Assembly (NCBI RefSeq): GCF_010389155.1
Contig: NC_057764.1
Coordinates: 16,678,001 to 16,742,000, forward strand
DNA length: 64,000 nucleotides
From: Erigeron canadensis
Taxonomy: Eukaryota; Streptophyta; Magnoliopsida; Asterales; Asteraceae
Reading direction: 5' to 3'
The position numbers were made by a program, and so were the translations under genes. Of this stretch, positions 45,716 to 57,419 are shown in pieces; within the stretch, counting starts at the first letter, position 1, and each line of letters opens with the position of its first letter. Below the pieces are notes generated by a model. It made no database searches, was not told the origin of the DNA, and saw nothing but the letters and a program-made list of their open reading frames with translations.

Positions 45716-46954
45716 ATGGATTCTTCACTGTTAATAATGAAGAATCTGACTAGTTATCAAAGAAAACGTAAATTTGTCGTCCCGAGTGATAATCAAGTAG
45801 TTCCGACTATTTCCACAGCGGCGGTAGCTGGTAAGTGTATTATATTCTTCATTTAATTCCTTTTTATCCTTAATTTATGGGTTTTATTTTTTTTAGTGTT
45901 TTATCAATTTTTAGGGTTTTTATTATTTTATTCCATAAATTTAGTAAATGTTAATTGTAGATTATTAGAAATTTTTTGTTGTAGATGTATTGTTTAATTT
46001 TTACATCTAGCATGTATGATTGTTTGCTACAACTATGTTTGTGTGGTTGTTTATTCAATATGATATGAATGTGTGTTATTTTACAGTCAAATATCTAGTT
46101 GTTCATGTGTAGTTGTTGTTTCGGTTACGTCGTTTTGATCAGATTATGCTGGTTGTTCATGTGTAGTTGTTGTTTCGGTTACGTCGTTGATATTGTTTTG
46201 TTTAGCGAAAAATCTGCTATTTTAGTGTTCTCTAATAATTTGCTTCTCATATTTTTGATCAGATTATGCTGGTTGTTCATGTGTAGTTGTTGTGTCGGTT
46301 ACGTCGTTGATATTGTTTTGTTTAGCGAAAAATCTGCTATTTTAGTGTTCTCTAATAATTTGCATTTGATAATATTGGGTACTAGTTTATGTATTAATTT
46401 TTAGTTCTCTGTCTATTGCATTTGAAACTGTTGCAGAGTTACAACTTGATACAGAGAAGAAGAAGGCGAAGGTGTCTAAGCAACCCAATAATGCCATTTA
46501 TGCAGATGATTTAAATCAACCTCTTGCTGAATTGGGGCCTGTTAGAGAGAAGAAGAAGGCGAAGGTGTCTCAGGAACCTAGGAATGTCTCAACTGAGAAG
46601 GCTTCTCGAAAGTCTCCTCGTTTAGCTTCTAAAAAAGATTGTCCTGAGTCTCAACCCAAGAAGGACCTTTCTAACAAGGCGTCCCTGAATGTTACTCGTT
46701 TAGCTTCTGATAAGAACTCCCCTAAGTGTCCTAGACAAGATCTCAAGAAAGCTCCCAAGAAAGTTGCCCAGAAATGTTCAGTTAATGGTTCAGATCTTAC
46801 CTCTATCGTCTACAGGACCACACCGGGTGCATTTGCTAGTGTTATGACTCAACTTAGTCTTGCTCAGAAGAAGCTGCTCAGAAACGTAGAAACTCTGCAG
46901 TGTCTCTGGAAATGGGTGCTTGAACTTTTTTGCTTAACAATTTGCTTTCTGTAG
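45716..46954 (+). CDS. MULE partner gene, Lys-rich, truncated (unknown function)
   Basis: Exon 1, 45716-45830, ends at a perfect GTAAGT donor. Exon 2, 46437-46954, follows a GTTGCAG acceptor. The joined frame is in phase, for about 210 residues. The N-terminus is basic (SYQRKRKFVV). The middle is Lys/Pro/Ser-rich, with the REKKKAKVS block occurring twice and SPRLASKK-like repeats. The C-terminal TTPGAFASVMTQLSLAQKK resembles the region just ahead of the conserved domain in plant Ulp1-protease-like MULE proteins, but no protease domain follows. I infer a 3'-truncated accessory gene. A leader of about 100 pyrimidine-rich bases precedes the ATG. Confidence 0.5.
46095..46375. repeat. 121-bp tandem duplication in the intron of the MULE partner gene
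   Basis: The block with GATCAGATTATGCTGGTTG and AGCGAAAAATCTGCTATTT occurs as two nearly full copies (from about 46137 and 46258) plus a partial one before them. ORFs called here are repetition artefacts. Confidence 0.85.
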
Positions 46955-47687
46955 TTAAATGGTGTTTAGTAGACTTGTGTATTTGAATTCGCTTAATAGA
47001 CTTGTGTATTTTTGAATGTGTTCAAATGTAGTGGAATGTGACAGACTTTATGCAGGTAAATGATTGTTACAATTTAATGTTGTACAATGTCTATAGACTG
47101 AATTCTGTGTGCGATCAAATTTGATTGTCCAACACTATTCAATCAAATTTGATTGGACACAGTTTTGGACAATCAAATTTGATAAATTTAGACCGACCAA
47201 GCAAATACAGATAGACTGGCTAGATAATGCCAAAACTTGTCAAAGCTGGTCTTAGAAAACTTTGGTCCAGACCAGGTGTGGAATATATATGTGCAAACAC
47301 GGGAGTGGTGGTCCTTCCGTGTTCCATTCCATTTGCTTGAGATGATGGTCTCTTTATGCACCGTGACAAAATATGACAACATTGTAGAAATGTAGCAAAT
47401 TATACACAGATTCAAGCAAGTTACATTTTGCAATATTGCAGAAATGTAACAAACTATATACAAAAATGCAACACATTATACACATTCAAGCACATCATAT
47501 TTTCAGTCACTTTTGATTGGATATAGAAAATCATGTTTGATTGGTCACTACACATATTCAACCAAGTATAAATTTGTAAGCTGTAAAAAATCTATCAACC
47601 CAAGTATAAAATCTACAAAGTAGCAAAATAATAGCAATAAAAAATAGTGTCTTGCTAGATGATCCAAGACACATCAGAAGTCATACT
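46955..47687. repeat. Intergenic spacer with CAATCAAATTTGATTG palindromes
   Basis: Between the convergent genes. Copies or half-copies lie at about 47114, 47139, 47168, 47507 and 47528. No gene seen. Confidence 0.6.
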
Positions 47688-50600
47688 CTAATTGGCTTTT
47701 TGTTTCTTTCTTCCACAAGTCCTCATGTTGTGATCAGTCCCTCCACACGTGCTGTAGTTTCTCTTTCTTTTGTTGCTTTCTTTAATCCCCTTTTCTTTCT
47801 CACCCATCAAACGTTTGTCTCTGAAACACCCCTTGTATGTGCCAACTGGTGGGTTTTTTATTCTATTTGTATCCGGCTTTGAAACACCCGTCATTTTTTC
47901 TATAATGTCATCTTTTTTCTTTGAGGGTTGTTTTGGCATTTCATCCTCAACTTTTTTCTTCAAGTCTTTGACTTGTTCCAAAAATTCTTCGAGCTTCTTT
48001 TCATCATTAACAAGTAGATGCAAGCAATCTTCAACAACCGAGGTTACATCAGTAACCAACCTTTGAGTACCCATATTTGCATTGTCGAATCTGTTTTGTC
48101 TCGATCTCAAATTTGGTGGTATGATGCCTTTTGTCCATCTCCTCATTATGTACTATGCAGGTATCTCTTCTACATTATTGTTGTTCAAACGCACAAAACA
48201 ATGTCGGCATTAGGGACCGTAACGAAGGTAGTGTCTACAAGTACGCATAACCGATCCATCCTGCCGGTTATAAAGTACCTTCATGGACAGAGAATTATTT
48301 CAATTTTTTTCTATTAACTAATCATATTTGATTGACTAAATAAAATCACTTTTTTTTTCAAAACAAAAATATAGCATTAATTTGTTTGTGTATAGATACT
48401 GTGCATAGAACAGAAACATACCTTGTATTGTATCACATTTTTTCCAGTATCCAATGTTTTCTTCTCCAATTTTTCATTAATAAGATAAACTTCACAATCA
48501 CCCTTGATAGTCATCTGATCAACTGAACATGCATACAGCGAAGCTTCTATCTCTTTCTGAACAATCTCGAAAACTGTTTTTGTGTATATTTTTGAAGCAT
48601 GCTTTTCAATTTTCAGTTTGGTGCACAATGTTCGGCTTTTTTTTTATTTCATCAGCATCCAACTTCTCTTGTGTTGACCTTTGCTTCAACATTGCATATT
48701 CAAAGCCACTCATAAAGTGTACCAAATTTGCTCCTTGCCTTGTGAAATGTGAAAAAAAAAAGCATTTTCGCTTTCTGACCTTGAGGTTGTTCTCATCAGA
48801 CCGAACATTGGAGTTTCTGTAAAGTAAGCGGGTATCCATTTTGATCTAATTTGGAACATATACTTGAACCATGTATCATTCTTCAACGAAAAATCACTCA
48901 TCAGTTTATCCCACTGTTCCTCAAAAACATGTGGCTCGATGTACATATTCCACACTATATAGTCGAACCTCTTCTTGAAGTCTCTTTCTGATTCTTCTTC
49001 AATAGTTGGAATTGCCTCTTTAACCTGTATCCAGTCACATTTGAATGGTCATTACAAAATCATATTTTACAAAGATTCAAACATTAAATAGTACTCAATT
49101 ATCTTTGATTGTTAAAGTAAATTACCTTTGTTGGCAGCTTCTGTGTTATGTGCCACATGCACAGCCTATGCTTTGCCGTCTTAAACACATTTTTTATTGC
49201 AATTTCCATCGATTTATCCTGATCGGTTACCACCATCGTTGGCTCTTTTTTGAACGACCTCATGAAACAGTTTAAGAGCTATGTGTAGGTCTCCGCCTTT
49301 TCATCTCTAATCAACCCAGCAGGAAAGGTTACACAGTTACCATGGTTGTCGATTCCAGTGAACGGGACGAACATCATGTTGTACCTTTTGACAAAAAAAA
49401 AAACCAAAAAAACAATCAAATGTGATCTTAATTTTAAACCCTAATGAAACTTTTATTTTCCAATCTCATTTGATTGATCTATATGTTTATAAAAAAAAAT
49501 ACCTGTTTGTTCGGTATGTCGCATCAAACGACATAATGTCACTGAATTCCTGATAGTTGACCCTCGCCACCTCATCAGCCCAGAAAAGTGAGTGCAATTG
49601 ACTGTCGTCAAGAATGTATTCAAACGAAAACTCCGGAATGTACTCCATTCTCTCCTCCATCTTGTTAACTAACATCTGAGAGTCACTTTCATTAATAAAG
49701 ACATTGAGGTCTCTTTTCCAATTTCTGAAGTCGTCAACTGTCCCGTTCACATTCTGATAGCTCCCTTTCATGTTACTGTACAACTGATGAGCTTTTGTAG
49801 GTCCAATGTTTGCAAGCTGTGCATTGTACACAAAAAGTTGCTCGGCATATTTTAGTTGTCTTTCGGTCCTTGATAAGTGCCTGTACTCTTGACGAAGCAT
49901 CTCATGGTTGTGATGTGGTTCAAAAAGACCTACTCTGTAGCTTTAAGTATCAAATATCCAATCAAATCTAATTCTAGCTCTACATCCAGTGCATTCATGG
50001 GTACTTTTCCTAATCTGTTTTTCTTTTGTTTCTAAAGTATCAAGTGAAACATTCTTCGGTGTTCCTTGCCTACTACAAAGATAGTACTTTTGTTTGATCC
50101 TTCCAGACTTGGTCGTTTTTTGACAAGATTTCCTAACATCAAATCCAGCATGAGAAGCATACTCTTTGTAAAATGCTTCACAATTTTCTAGTGTTCCATA
50201 AATATTTCCCTTGACCGGTAAGATTCTTGGATCTACTATTGGCGTAAAAAAACTCTGATCCTCATGGTGTATGGATTATTGTAGTTGTTGGTAATGTTAT
50301 AGGCGTTACATTCACTCTATAGATTGTAATGAAAAAGGGAAATACATATATTATCATTTAACTGCTGTAGACAAAGACAAGTTACTAATCTTCTACCTCA
50401 TTTCAAAAGTCAATCATACCAGATTAGATAAGTTACTAATCTTCTTTGATTAGCTTATATTCGTATGTACAATCAATTTTGATTGTAAGCACAAAAACTA
50501 TATTCCTATGTACAATCAACTTTGATTTGATTAGGTAGGTTATAAAATCGACATTCCTATGTACAATCAACTTTGATTGCATTAGGCATGTTATTTAAAG

Positions 50601-51082
50601 TACAAAATTTTCCTATGTACAATCAACTTCGATATGATTAGGCAGGTTACTTCAAGCAGAAAATTTACATTCCTATGTACAATCAACTTTGATTGTAAGC
50701 ACAAAAGCTATATTCCTATGTACAATCAACTTGATTGGATTAGGCAAGTTACTTCAAACACAAAATTTACATGCATATGTACAATCAACTTTGATTGTAA
50801 GCTAAAAGCTATATTCCTATGTACAATCAACTTTGATTGTAAGCGTAAAAGCTGTATTCCTGTTTATAATCAATTTTGATTGGATTAAACATGTTATTTC
50901 AAGCTGAAAAACTATATTTCTATGTGCAATCAACGTTGATATGTAAAATTAACTTTGATTGGTTATGTACCTGTGTTGTCTTCTTCCTCGTCTGCAAATA
51001 TCCCTTCTTCATCTTCAATAATCTCGTTGTCGAAAACATCATGTTCTTTTGATTCCAAAACTGATCCTTCTTTTGATTCCAT
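47688..51082 (-). pseudogene. FAR1/FHY3-type MULE transposase
   Basis: Exons (minus): 51082-50971 (acidic N-terminus), about 50262-49503, 49384-49126, 49024-48422, then about 48290-47688. Domains in order: FAR1 zinc-binding domain (EAFYKEYASHAGFDVRKS ... CTGCRARIRFDW ... PHHNHEM); MULE transposase core with SFDATYRTNR (first Asp), VVTDQDKSM (second Asp) and KHRLCMWHI; an FEEQWDKLM segment with the expected Glu; and a SWIM-like finger TCRHYLRYGP-stop-CRHCF. It ends in a CCHC-like tail. Breaks: TAA near 49943, TAG near 49277, a frameshift in a T/A homopolymer at 48755-48765, another near 48635, and a TAA in SWIM. It acted on the MULE ends. Confidence 0.85.
50430..50965. repeat. Array of palindromic units in the first intron of the MULE transposase
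   Basis: About nine copies of CCTATGTACAATCAACTTTG followed by ATTG, separated by roughly 45-60 bp containing TTACTTCAAGCA-like spacers. Each copy holds a CAATCAA..TTGATTG palindrome. ORF 50634-50879 is an artefact of it. Confidence 0.85.
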
Positions 51083-51484
51083 CACTGAATTATTGAAGAT
51101 TATCAACAACAATTATGTCAATTAGTTGTACCACCGCCGGAGAAATCTCCAGGTTTTGTAATATGACCGACGATCGGAGATTGTTGTTTAGAGATCGCCA
51201 GAGTTTTTTATTGTTATTAGCCGGAGTTTCTATTGTCGGAGGTGTGTGTCGCAACTGGTTTAGATCTGATTTCACGATTGTTTTTATTTTTAGTGTTTTG
51301 ATTGGGGATCTGTGTGCGTTATATAGTGTTGGTGAGCATAGCAGGTAAAATTACCACGTTACCCCTCCACGTGTTTTTGTAGTTTCTAATCTGGACCGTG
51401 TTTTTTTTTATCAGACGGCTGTGAATAAGTCCTTGGTTTCCAGACTTTTTAATGGACTCTTTTGATCACAACCCTTGTATAATA

Positions 51485-52381
51485 ATTATTTTTAGTTTTG
51501 ATATGATACGTTTGTTCTTTGATGATGAAATTCAGAATATTAGAGAGAGTTTAACAAAGTGTGTATGTGTCTTTGATCACCGAAATGAATGAAAGAAAAA
51601 TGACTTTTGTATTAACGAGATTAGTGAAGTTTTTTAGGTGTAACTTTAAGTTGCATGATATTAAGACAAGTGTACTTATAGGACACTAATTAACATTTGG
51701 TTACATAGTAGATCAATACATCAAATCCCATTAACTTAGATATGTAATATTTAACAAAAGTGGAAAACTATGTATTATTTATTAGTAGACATTTTAGTTA
51801 TATAAAACTATAAATTGATATGGTAGTACATATATATAGCTCACCAAAAGAGTTGAATTCGTGAGTTTCTACCGAGATGAATGTTGTTGTGCGGTTGATT
51901 TACAATTAGATGACTTTATGTTCTTGCAAAGTGTGGATTAAAATGGAAGAGTTGTTATTTAATTTGGTATCAACTAGTGAAGAGATAAGTGTTCATCCAA
52001 ATTTAATCTTACTAAGCCAAGTGTCCCAAAATTTGATGACTAATTATCTATGTAAATATTATATGCCATACTCCACTACTATATGATTATGAATAAGATG
52101 CAAATTAATACTCGTAATTATTAATCATTAAAACCTTATGGAGTTTAAGTATAAGTTTTTGTATCTTGATTTTTTAACAAAATTATCAAACTAACGAAAG
52201 TTCATTAATTGATACATGCTGTCATTTCTGTGAGCTCGTTAAGGTCTTGCAATGTTCATAGAACAAGATGTACATTTTCTATATCCGTAGTCGAGCCTTA
52301 ACAATAGAAAATGAATGTTCGTTACACTTTAGAAATTAAACACGTACAAAATGGAAGATTAAAAATAGACGAATGTTACAT
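51485..52381. other. Intergenic region
   Basis: AT-rich, no gene or transposon recognised. Confidence 0.5.
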
Positions 52382-53378
52382 CCAGGACCCGCCATCGGAT
52401 TTAAAAATTCGTCGAAATTATATCGAATGACATCTCTAATGAAAAAGCATAAAATTTTAAGAACACCTATATAATTATTATAATTTATTGATGTACTATT
52501 TTTGAGATAAAATATTTGGAATGAATTAAAGTAATAAAATAAATTACGGAGGAGAGAGAAAAATAAGTGATTGAGATTTGAGGAAATAAAAAATAATGAG
52601 TGGTTGAGATTTAATATTAATGTTGAATATTGAAAAGTTGAAAGTTCAAAAGTGCATTTTCTTTATAATATAGTACGAGACAAAGTACCTGCGAGATGCG
52701 GCGGTAAGACGGTACGGTGATAGGTCATAGGGTGTGATAGGTCATAGGAGGTGATATGGCATAGAATGTGATAATCAAATGTCTTAGCCGTACGGGCTCC
52801 GCCATCGAATTTAAAAATTCGTCGAAAGTATATCGAATGACATCTTTAATGAAAGAGCATAAAATTATAAGGACACCCATATAACTTTTATAATTTATCG
52901 ATGTACGGTTTTTGAGATAAAAGATTTTGAATGTTTTAGTGGAATAAAATAATTTATAAAGGACAGAGAAAAATAAGTGGTTGAGATTTGAGAAAAGAGA
53001 AAAATGAATGGTTGAGATGTATATAAATGTATTATACATTATGCATTAACAGGTGTATATTGTTGAAAAGTTGAAAATTTTTGAAAAGAACAAATGCTTT
53101 ATAATGTACTCCCTCCGTCCCACTAAAGTTGTCCACTTTTAAATTTTCAAAGTCAAACTCTACGAACTTTGACCATATATATTTTTAGTTGTGTTATATA
53201 ATAGTTGATGAAAGCTATACCAATGGAACACACATCTAAAACACAATCAATCCATATAATTTTCATCAAATATTACATAACACAAACAAAAATATTTATA
53301 TTCAAAGTTCGTAAAGTTTGACCTTGAAAATAATAAATTGGACAAGTTTAGTGGGACGGAGGGAGTAGTAGAGATAGA
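52382..53378 (-). mobile_element. Helitron-like dimeric repeat
   Basis: Minus-oriented. Its 5' end TCTATCTCTACTAC (complement at 53378) matches the 5' end of the copy at 62876, each preceded by A, as Helitron insertion would give. Two units are joined near 52675 (ACGAGACAAAGTACC on plus). Each holds the TTCGACGAA...AAATCC, GGGCTCCG and GTGATAGG blocks. The second unit is truncated at 52382. The 3' hairpin GCCGC...GCGGG is degenerate, and no CTRR end was confirmed. A Stowaway MITE sits 10 bp inside its 5' end. Confidence 0.5.
53109..53365. mobile_element. Stowaway-like MITE (Tc1/mariner type)
   Basis: 257 bp with a perfect 19-bp terminal inverted repeat CTCCCTCCGTCCCACTAAA, flanked by TA on both sides (53107-53108 and 53366-53367). 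Homology of the arms extends about 70 bp inward (TTGTCCA, AAAGTCAAAC). It is non-coding. Confidence 0.95.
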
Positions 53379-53417
53379 TAATTGTACCTTTGATCATGCA
53401 TTTTCAATTCTCATATC

Positions 53418-54090
53418 TGGTGGAATATATAACAAATATCTTTATTCACGAGTACGCAATGGAAGCAAATAAAAAGCCATGTAATCAAATAATTAACCTT
53501 GAAATAGGATTAAGGAATACCTCTATAAATAGATGAATGAAGTGAAGAAACTTTAAAAGGATTTGAAGTAAATCCCTCTACGATTGCACACTAGACACCT
53601 CTTATATCATATGCTAGTACCTTGATCACGAACTGAACAACACTTTGTTTAAACCCTTTGCTAGCTAAGAACCGAAAATCCAAAACCCTTTGGAGAAGGG
53701 TTTTTGGCCGAATAGATAGAGGGAGAGAAGGAGGAGATTTTCTTGTGTGAATTGAAAAACAATTAGCCCAAGTTAAGGGAATAAATAGGGTTAATTAGCT
53801 TGAAAAACAAGTTAAATCAAAGCCCAAAAAAAGCCTCTCAAAAATCGCCCCCTTAGTCCAATTAGAGTCCAACCCTAATTATCTTATTTCACAATTAAAC
53901 CTCCTTCTAGTTAATTCAAATACAATTAACCCTTTAACTTATTTAAATTAACCATTTAGTGATCAAACTAATTAATATATTACTTTAATATATTAATTAA
54001 TAATATAGAGTTACCGTGTCATTTCGTGTGACCCCATAGGCTTAAGTTATTTTCGGACATACGTTCATTTTACGTGATCATATACTAACA
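53418..54090 (-). repeat. Element I 3' LTR
   Basis: 673 bp. On the element strand it begins TGTTAGTATATGATC and ends TATATTCCACCA, where the usual TTCCAACA has changed. About 95% similar to the other LTR by eye, with a segment of about 25 bp differing near 53790. Confidence 0.9.
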
Positions 54091-54933
54091 GCTCCCACTT
54101 GAGCTCGTAACAAATGAAGGTAATAACATTGGTTTGCGTCTAGCAACACGCCAATGCTCCAATAAATATTTAAGTATAGTTTCTCAAAGTATATTTAAAT
54201 GGTTGAGGCATCTATGATCCCTTTGTTCAGATACCGTGTTAAACATGAATATGGATCAATGTCATTTCATGATTTAACGATTCTGTTTCTCATTTCATCA
54301 CTACTTAAGATTACCAAACATAATCGAGACACATCTATATTCATTTGGACATGGCCATGTAACCATCTTAAATAGTCCCAATGAGGGGCCTAGTGGTATC
54401 ATTTTACAATTATCAGTTAGAGGAACAAATCCTGTATTGACTACACGTGTCAGTCATCATACTTCACTACACTTTCTGAAAATAGCCCTTTATGTACTCC
54501 CTTATTCAGCAGAGTTAGAACTATATCAAGTAAGTGCAATTCATACATGCTGACCAGCTTATATCTCAAGTCAAAGGATCAATAAAGTAACCATTTACGG
54601 ATTTTACTTAATGACGTCGATCCATAAGTGATAAATTCGTTAGTGGGGTAGTCCAATATGCATCATATGGATACCATGTGAGTTTGGTGGGACCAGCCAT
54701 TATATATTCAAAGAATACAACCAATCACTCAGATTTATCTTAGTTAAATTATATTCCCATATAATTAATCGACAATGGACAATTTAGAATATTAAATTAA
54801 ATATTGAAGGATTAAACATGCAAATATAGGATACAATAAATATTAAATGAAATCAAACATATCAAGTACTTTATTTCATTATGAAAAATATAAATTGTTT
54901 AACATCCCTTATCCAAATACCGAAACAACAGAT

Positions 54934-55720
54934 TTACATGAAATAACTAGCTAATTTAAGTCCTATGCCCTCGGCATGCCTTTCAAGCTTAGGCCTAAAC
55001 AAAGCTTTTGTGAAAGGATCAGCTAAGTTAAAATCTGTGTGAACTTTGAGTAATTTGATCTCTGCTAGTTCGATCTGCTCACGAACATAGTGATATCTTC
55101 TAGCATAATGTCTGGCACCTTTCTGAGCACTGGGCTTGTTGGCAATGATTAATGCACCAGTGTTATCACAGTACATATCAGTGGGTAAGTCACTCAAGGG
55201 GATCACGTCAATCCCGCTAATGAACTTCCTTATCAAGACTACTTCCATTGCGGCTTTTGAGGCAGCAATGTACTCAGACTCTGTTGCAGACATGGCAACT
55301 GTGGTTTGCTTTTAGCTCATAGCATTCCACTGTGCCTTCATATAAATAATGAAGACGTATCCCGACTGATATTTTGAATCATCTTTATCAGTCTGAAATC
55401 TAATATCACAGTATCTATTCACTTTGAATTCTGGATCATGATTTCTTCCATACACCAAGAATAATTCTTTAGTAGCACATATGTACTTAAGAATATTCTT
55501 TACAGCAATTCAATGATCCTTTCCAGGATTTCGATGATAGTGGCTAACTATATTTTACGCGAACACAATATCAGGTCTAGTGCATCTTACCGCATACATA
55601 ATAGATCCCACAGCCTAAGCATAAGAGATTTTTCGCATACGCTCCACCTCATTAGGTGTAGAAGCACCGTTCTTTCTAGATAAGTTAAGTCCTTGCATGA
55701 GTGACCTTATCAATATAAGC
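54934..55720 (-). pseudogene. Element I RT C-terminus and RNase H
   Basis: 55293-54934 is the open RNase H end: MSATESEYIAASKAAMEVVL, then DLPTDMYCDNTGALIIAN, ARHYARRYHYVREQIELAEI and NLADPFTKALFRPKLERH. The Glu of TESEY and Asp of YCDN are catalytic positions in the family. Upstream, 55294-55720 reads the RT-RNase H connection in frame but with at least four stops. It degraded the RNA strand of the RNA-DNA hybrid. Confidence 0.85.
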
Positions 55721-55723
55721 ACT

Positions 55724-56413
55724 TTAACTTAGTCCAATTAACCGCTTTGATCTATCTCGGTAGATCTTGATTCCAAGAATAAATGCCACTTCTCCTAAAT
55801 CTTTCAAGGCAAAACACTTTTTAAGATGGGATTTAACATCTTGCAACATTGGAATGTGTTTTCCTATGAGCAATATGTCATCAACATATAAGACAAGGAA
55901 AGTAACATTACTCCCACTAGCTTTGCGATATACACACGGCTCATCGGGATTTTGAACAAAACCAAACTTTTTGATTTCTTCATCAAACCGTTTGTTCCAA
56001 CTTCTTGATGCTTGCTTTAGTCCATAAATGGACCTTTGAAGCTTGCATACTTTGTTGAGATATTTTGGATTAATAAAACCTTCAAGTTGATCCATATAGA
56101 CTTCTTCATCCAAGTAACCATTTAAGAAGGCAGTCTTAACATCCATATGCCATATCTCAAAGTCATAGTACGCAGCTATGGCTAAGAGAATCCTAATAGC
56201 TCTAATGTCTGCAACTGGAGAAAAGGTCTCATCATAGTCAACACCGAAACGTTGAGTATAACCTTTCGCCACGAGACGAGCTTTATAGGTGTGTACATTT
56301 CCATCCATGTCCGTCTTCTTCTTGAAGATCCACTTACACCCAACAGTTTGAGCATTTTGTGGAAGATCAACCAAGCTCCAGACTTGATTGTCTTTCATGG
56401 ATTTCATTTCCAC
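55724..56413 (-). pseudogene. Element I reverse transcriptase
   Basis: 229 codons with the copia RT blocks: VGCKWIFKKKTDMDGNVHTY, DETFSPVADIRAIRILLA, MDVKTAFLNGYLDEEVYM, SIYGLKQASRSWNKRFDE and the polymerase active site LYVDDILLIG. It ends RLIGLS at a TAA that replaces the usual Gln. Upstream (56429-56647) is the acidic linker with RRSERTRCPTDRL. The active-site Asp residues are intact in this fragment, but the polyprotein around it is broken. Confidence 0.88.
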
Positions 56414-56428
56414 CTTCGTAGCTTTAAG

Positions 56429-57400
56429 TCATTTGTCAGATTCCGGATCTGATAATGCATCTTTTAAATTCGGAGGCTCATCGAGATCTCCTAAAGCGTT
56501 TTCTTCTACCATCAGACATAATCTGTCAGTAGGACATCTTGTCCTTTCGGACCTACGAAGTGGAATCGCTTCATCATCATCGACTTGAGGTTCATAACTT
56601 TGAACATTCCCCCCCCCCCAAGTTGCTAGAGCTTCAGAAGGTGACACATCTTCATCTTGAGTCTCATCAAGTTCTACAACCCTCCTACTGTTCTCTTGAG
56701 CTAATTTCTTTTCAAAGAATTTGGCATATCGAGCGACGCGAACAGTGTTTTTGACGGGATCTTAGAAGTCGTAACCCATCGTTTCATTAGGGTATCCGAC
56801 AAAGATGCACTTAGTAGTTTCGGGTTCAAATTTCTCAGGCGTATCGCGATTCACAAGTGCCTCACATCCCCAGACTCTTAAGTAAGACAGATTAGGGACA
56901 CTCCCATGCCATAATTCATATGGTGTCTTGTCAACCTTCTTGGTTCGAACCATATTGAGAATGCATGCATCAATCTCTAGAGCATTATCCCAAACAAAAA
57001 ATGGGAAAGTCTTAAGGTTCATCATTTAATCTAACCATGTCTAGCAAGGTTCGATTTCTCCTTTCAGACACTCCATTATGTTGAGGAGTGTATGGAGGAG
57101 TAAGCTGTTGGACAATTCCACATGCTTTTAGAAAATCATTAAACTCTTGGCTTAAGTATTCACCACCTCGATTCGAACGAAGAATCTTGATGGTTTTGTC
57201 GAGTTGATTTTCTACTTTATTTTTAAATTTTTTAAATGTTTCAAACACTTCATGTTTATGTTTAAGCAAGTAAACATAACGATAACGACTGAAATCATTT
57301 ATAAAGATGATAAAGTAGCCAGCATCTTTCCTTGACTCATGTCTATATCGGCTACATATATCCGAATGTATTAATCGAAGTAGTTCCTTAGCCTTTTCCG
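56429..57400 (-). pseudogene. Element I integrase, catalytic Asp lost
   Basis: The core reads HSDIC (first Asp), then INDFSRYRYVYLLK and ILRSNRGGEYLSQEF. The family has RSDRGGEY, so the second catalytic Asp is Asn here. QHNGVSERRNRTLLDMVR carries the Glu. A frameshift near 57015-57020 separates this from the following FFVWDNALEIDACILNMV segment, which continues TPYELWHGSVPNLSYLRVWG and KCIFVGYPNETMGYDF. Confidence 0.85.
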
Positions 57401-57419
57401 ATTTTATGCAAAAAAGGTA

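Larger units (their letters stand above)
45403..51474. mobile_element. MULE DNA transposon, 6.07 kb, TSD TTGTATAATA
   Basis: Flanked by the perfect 10-bp direct repeat TTGTATAATA (45393-45402 and 51475-51484). The ends are imperfect inverted repeats of about 100 bp that align without gaps at the outer 21 bases (sharing TTAAGTCC- / AGAGTCC- and GGAAA..AAGG). It contains a minus-strand FAR1-type transposase pseudogene and a convergent plus-strand gene, both with introns. This is the arrangement of an autonomous MULE gone dead. Confidence 0.82.

Noticed and set aside
46099..46404. 101-codon plus ORF with repeated SCCFGYVV blocks
   Set aside because: Reads through the 121-bp tandem duplication of an intron.
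50634..50879. 81-codon plus ORF with repeated CTINFDCK blocks
   Set aside because: Produced by the palindromic repeat array in a MULE intron; no start context or homologue expected.
52725..53039. 104-codon minus ORF
   Set aside because: Lies within the Helitron-like repeat and contains no recognised motif; other copies of the repeat do not keep the frame.
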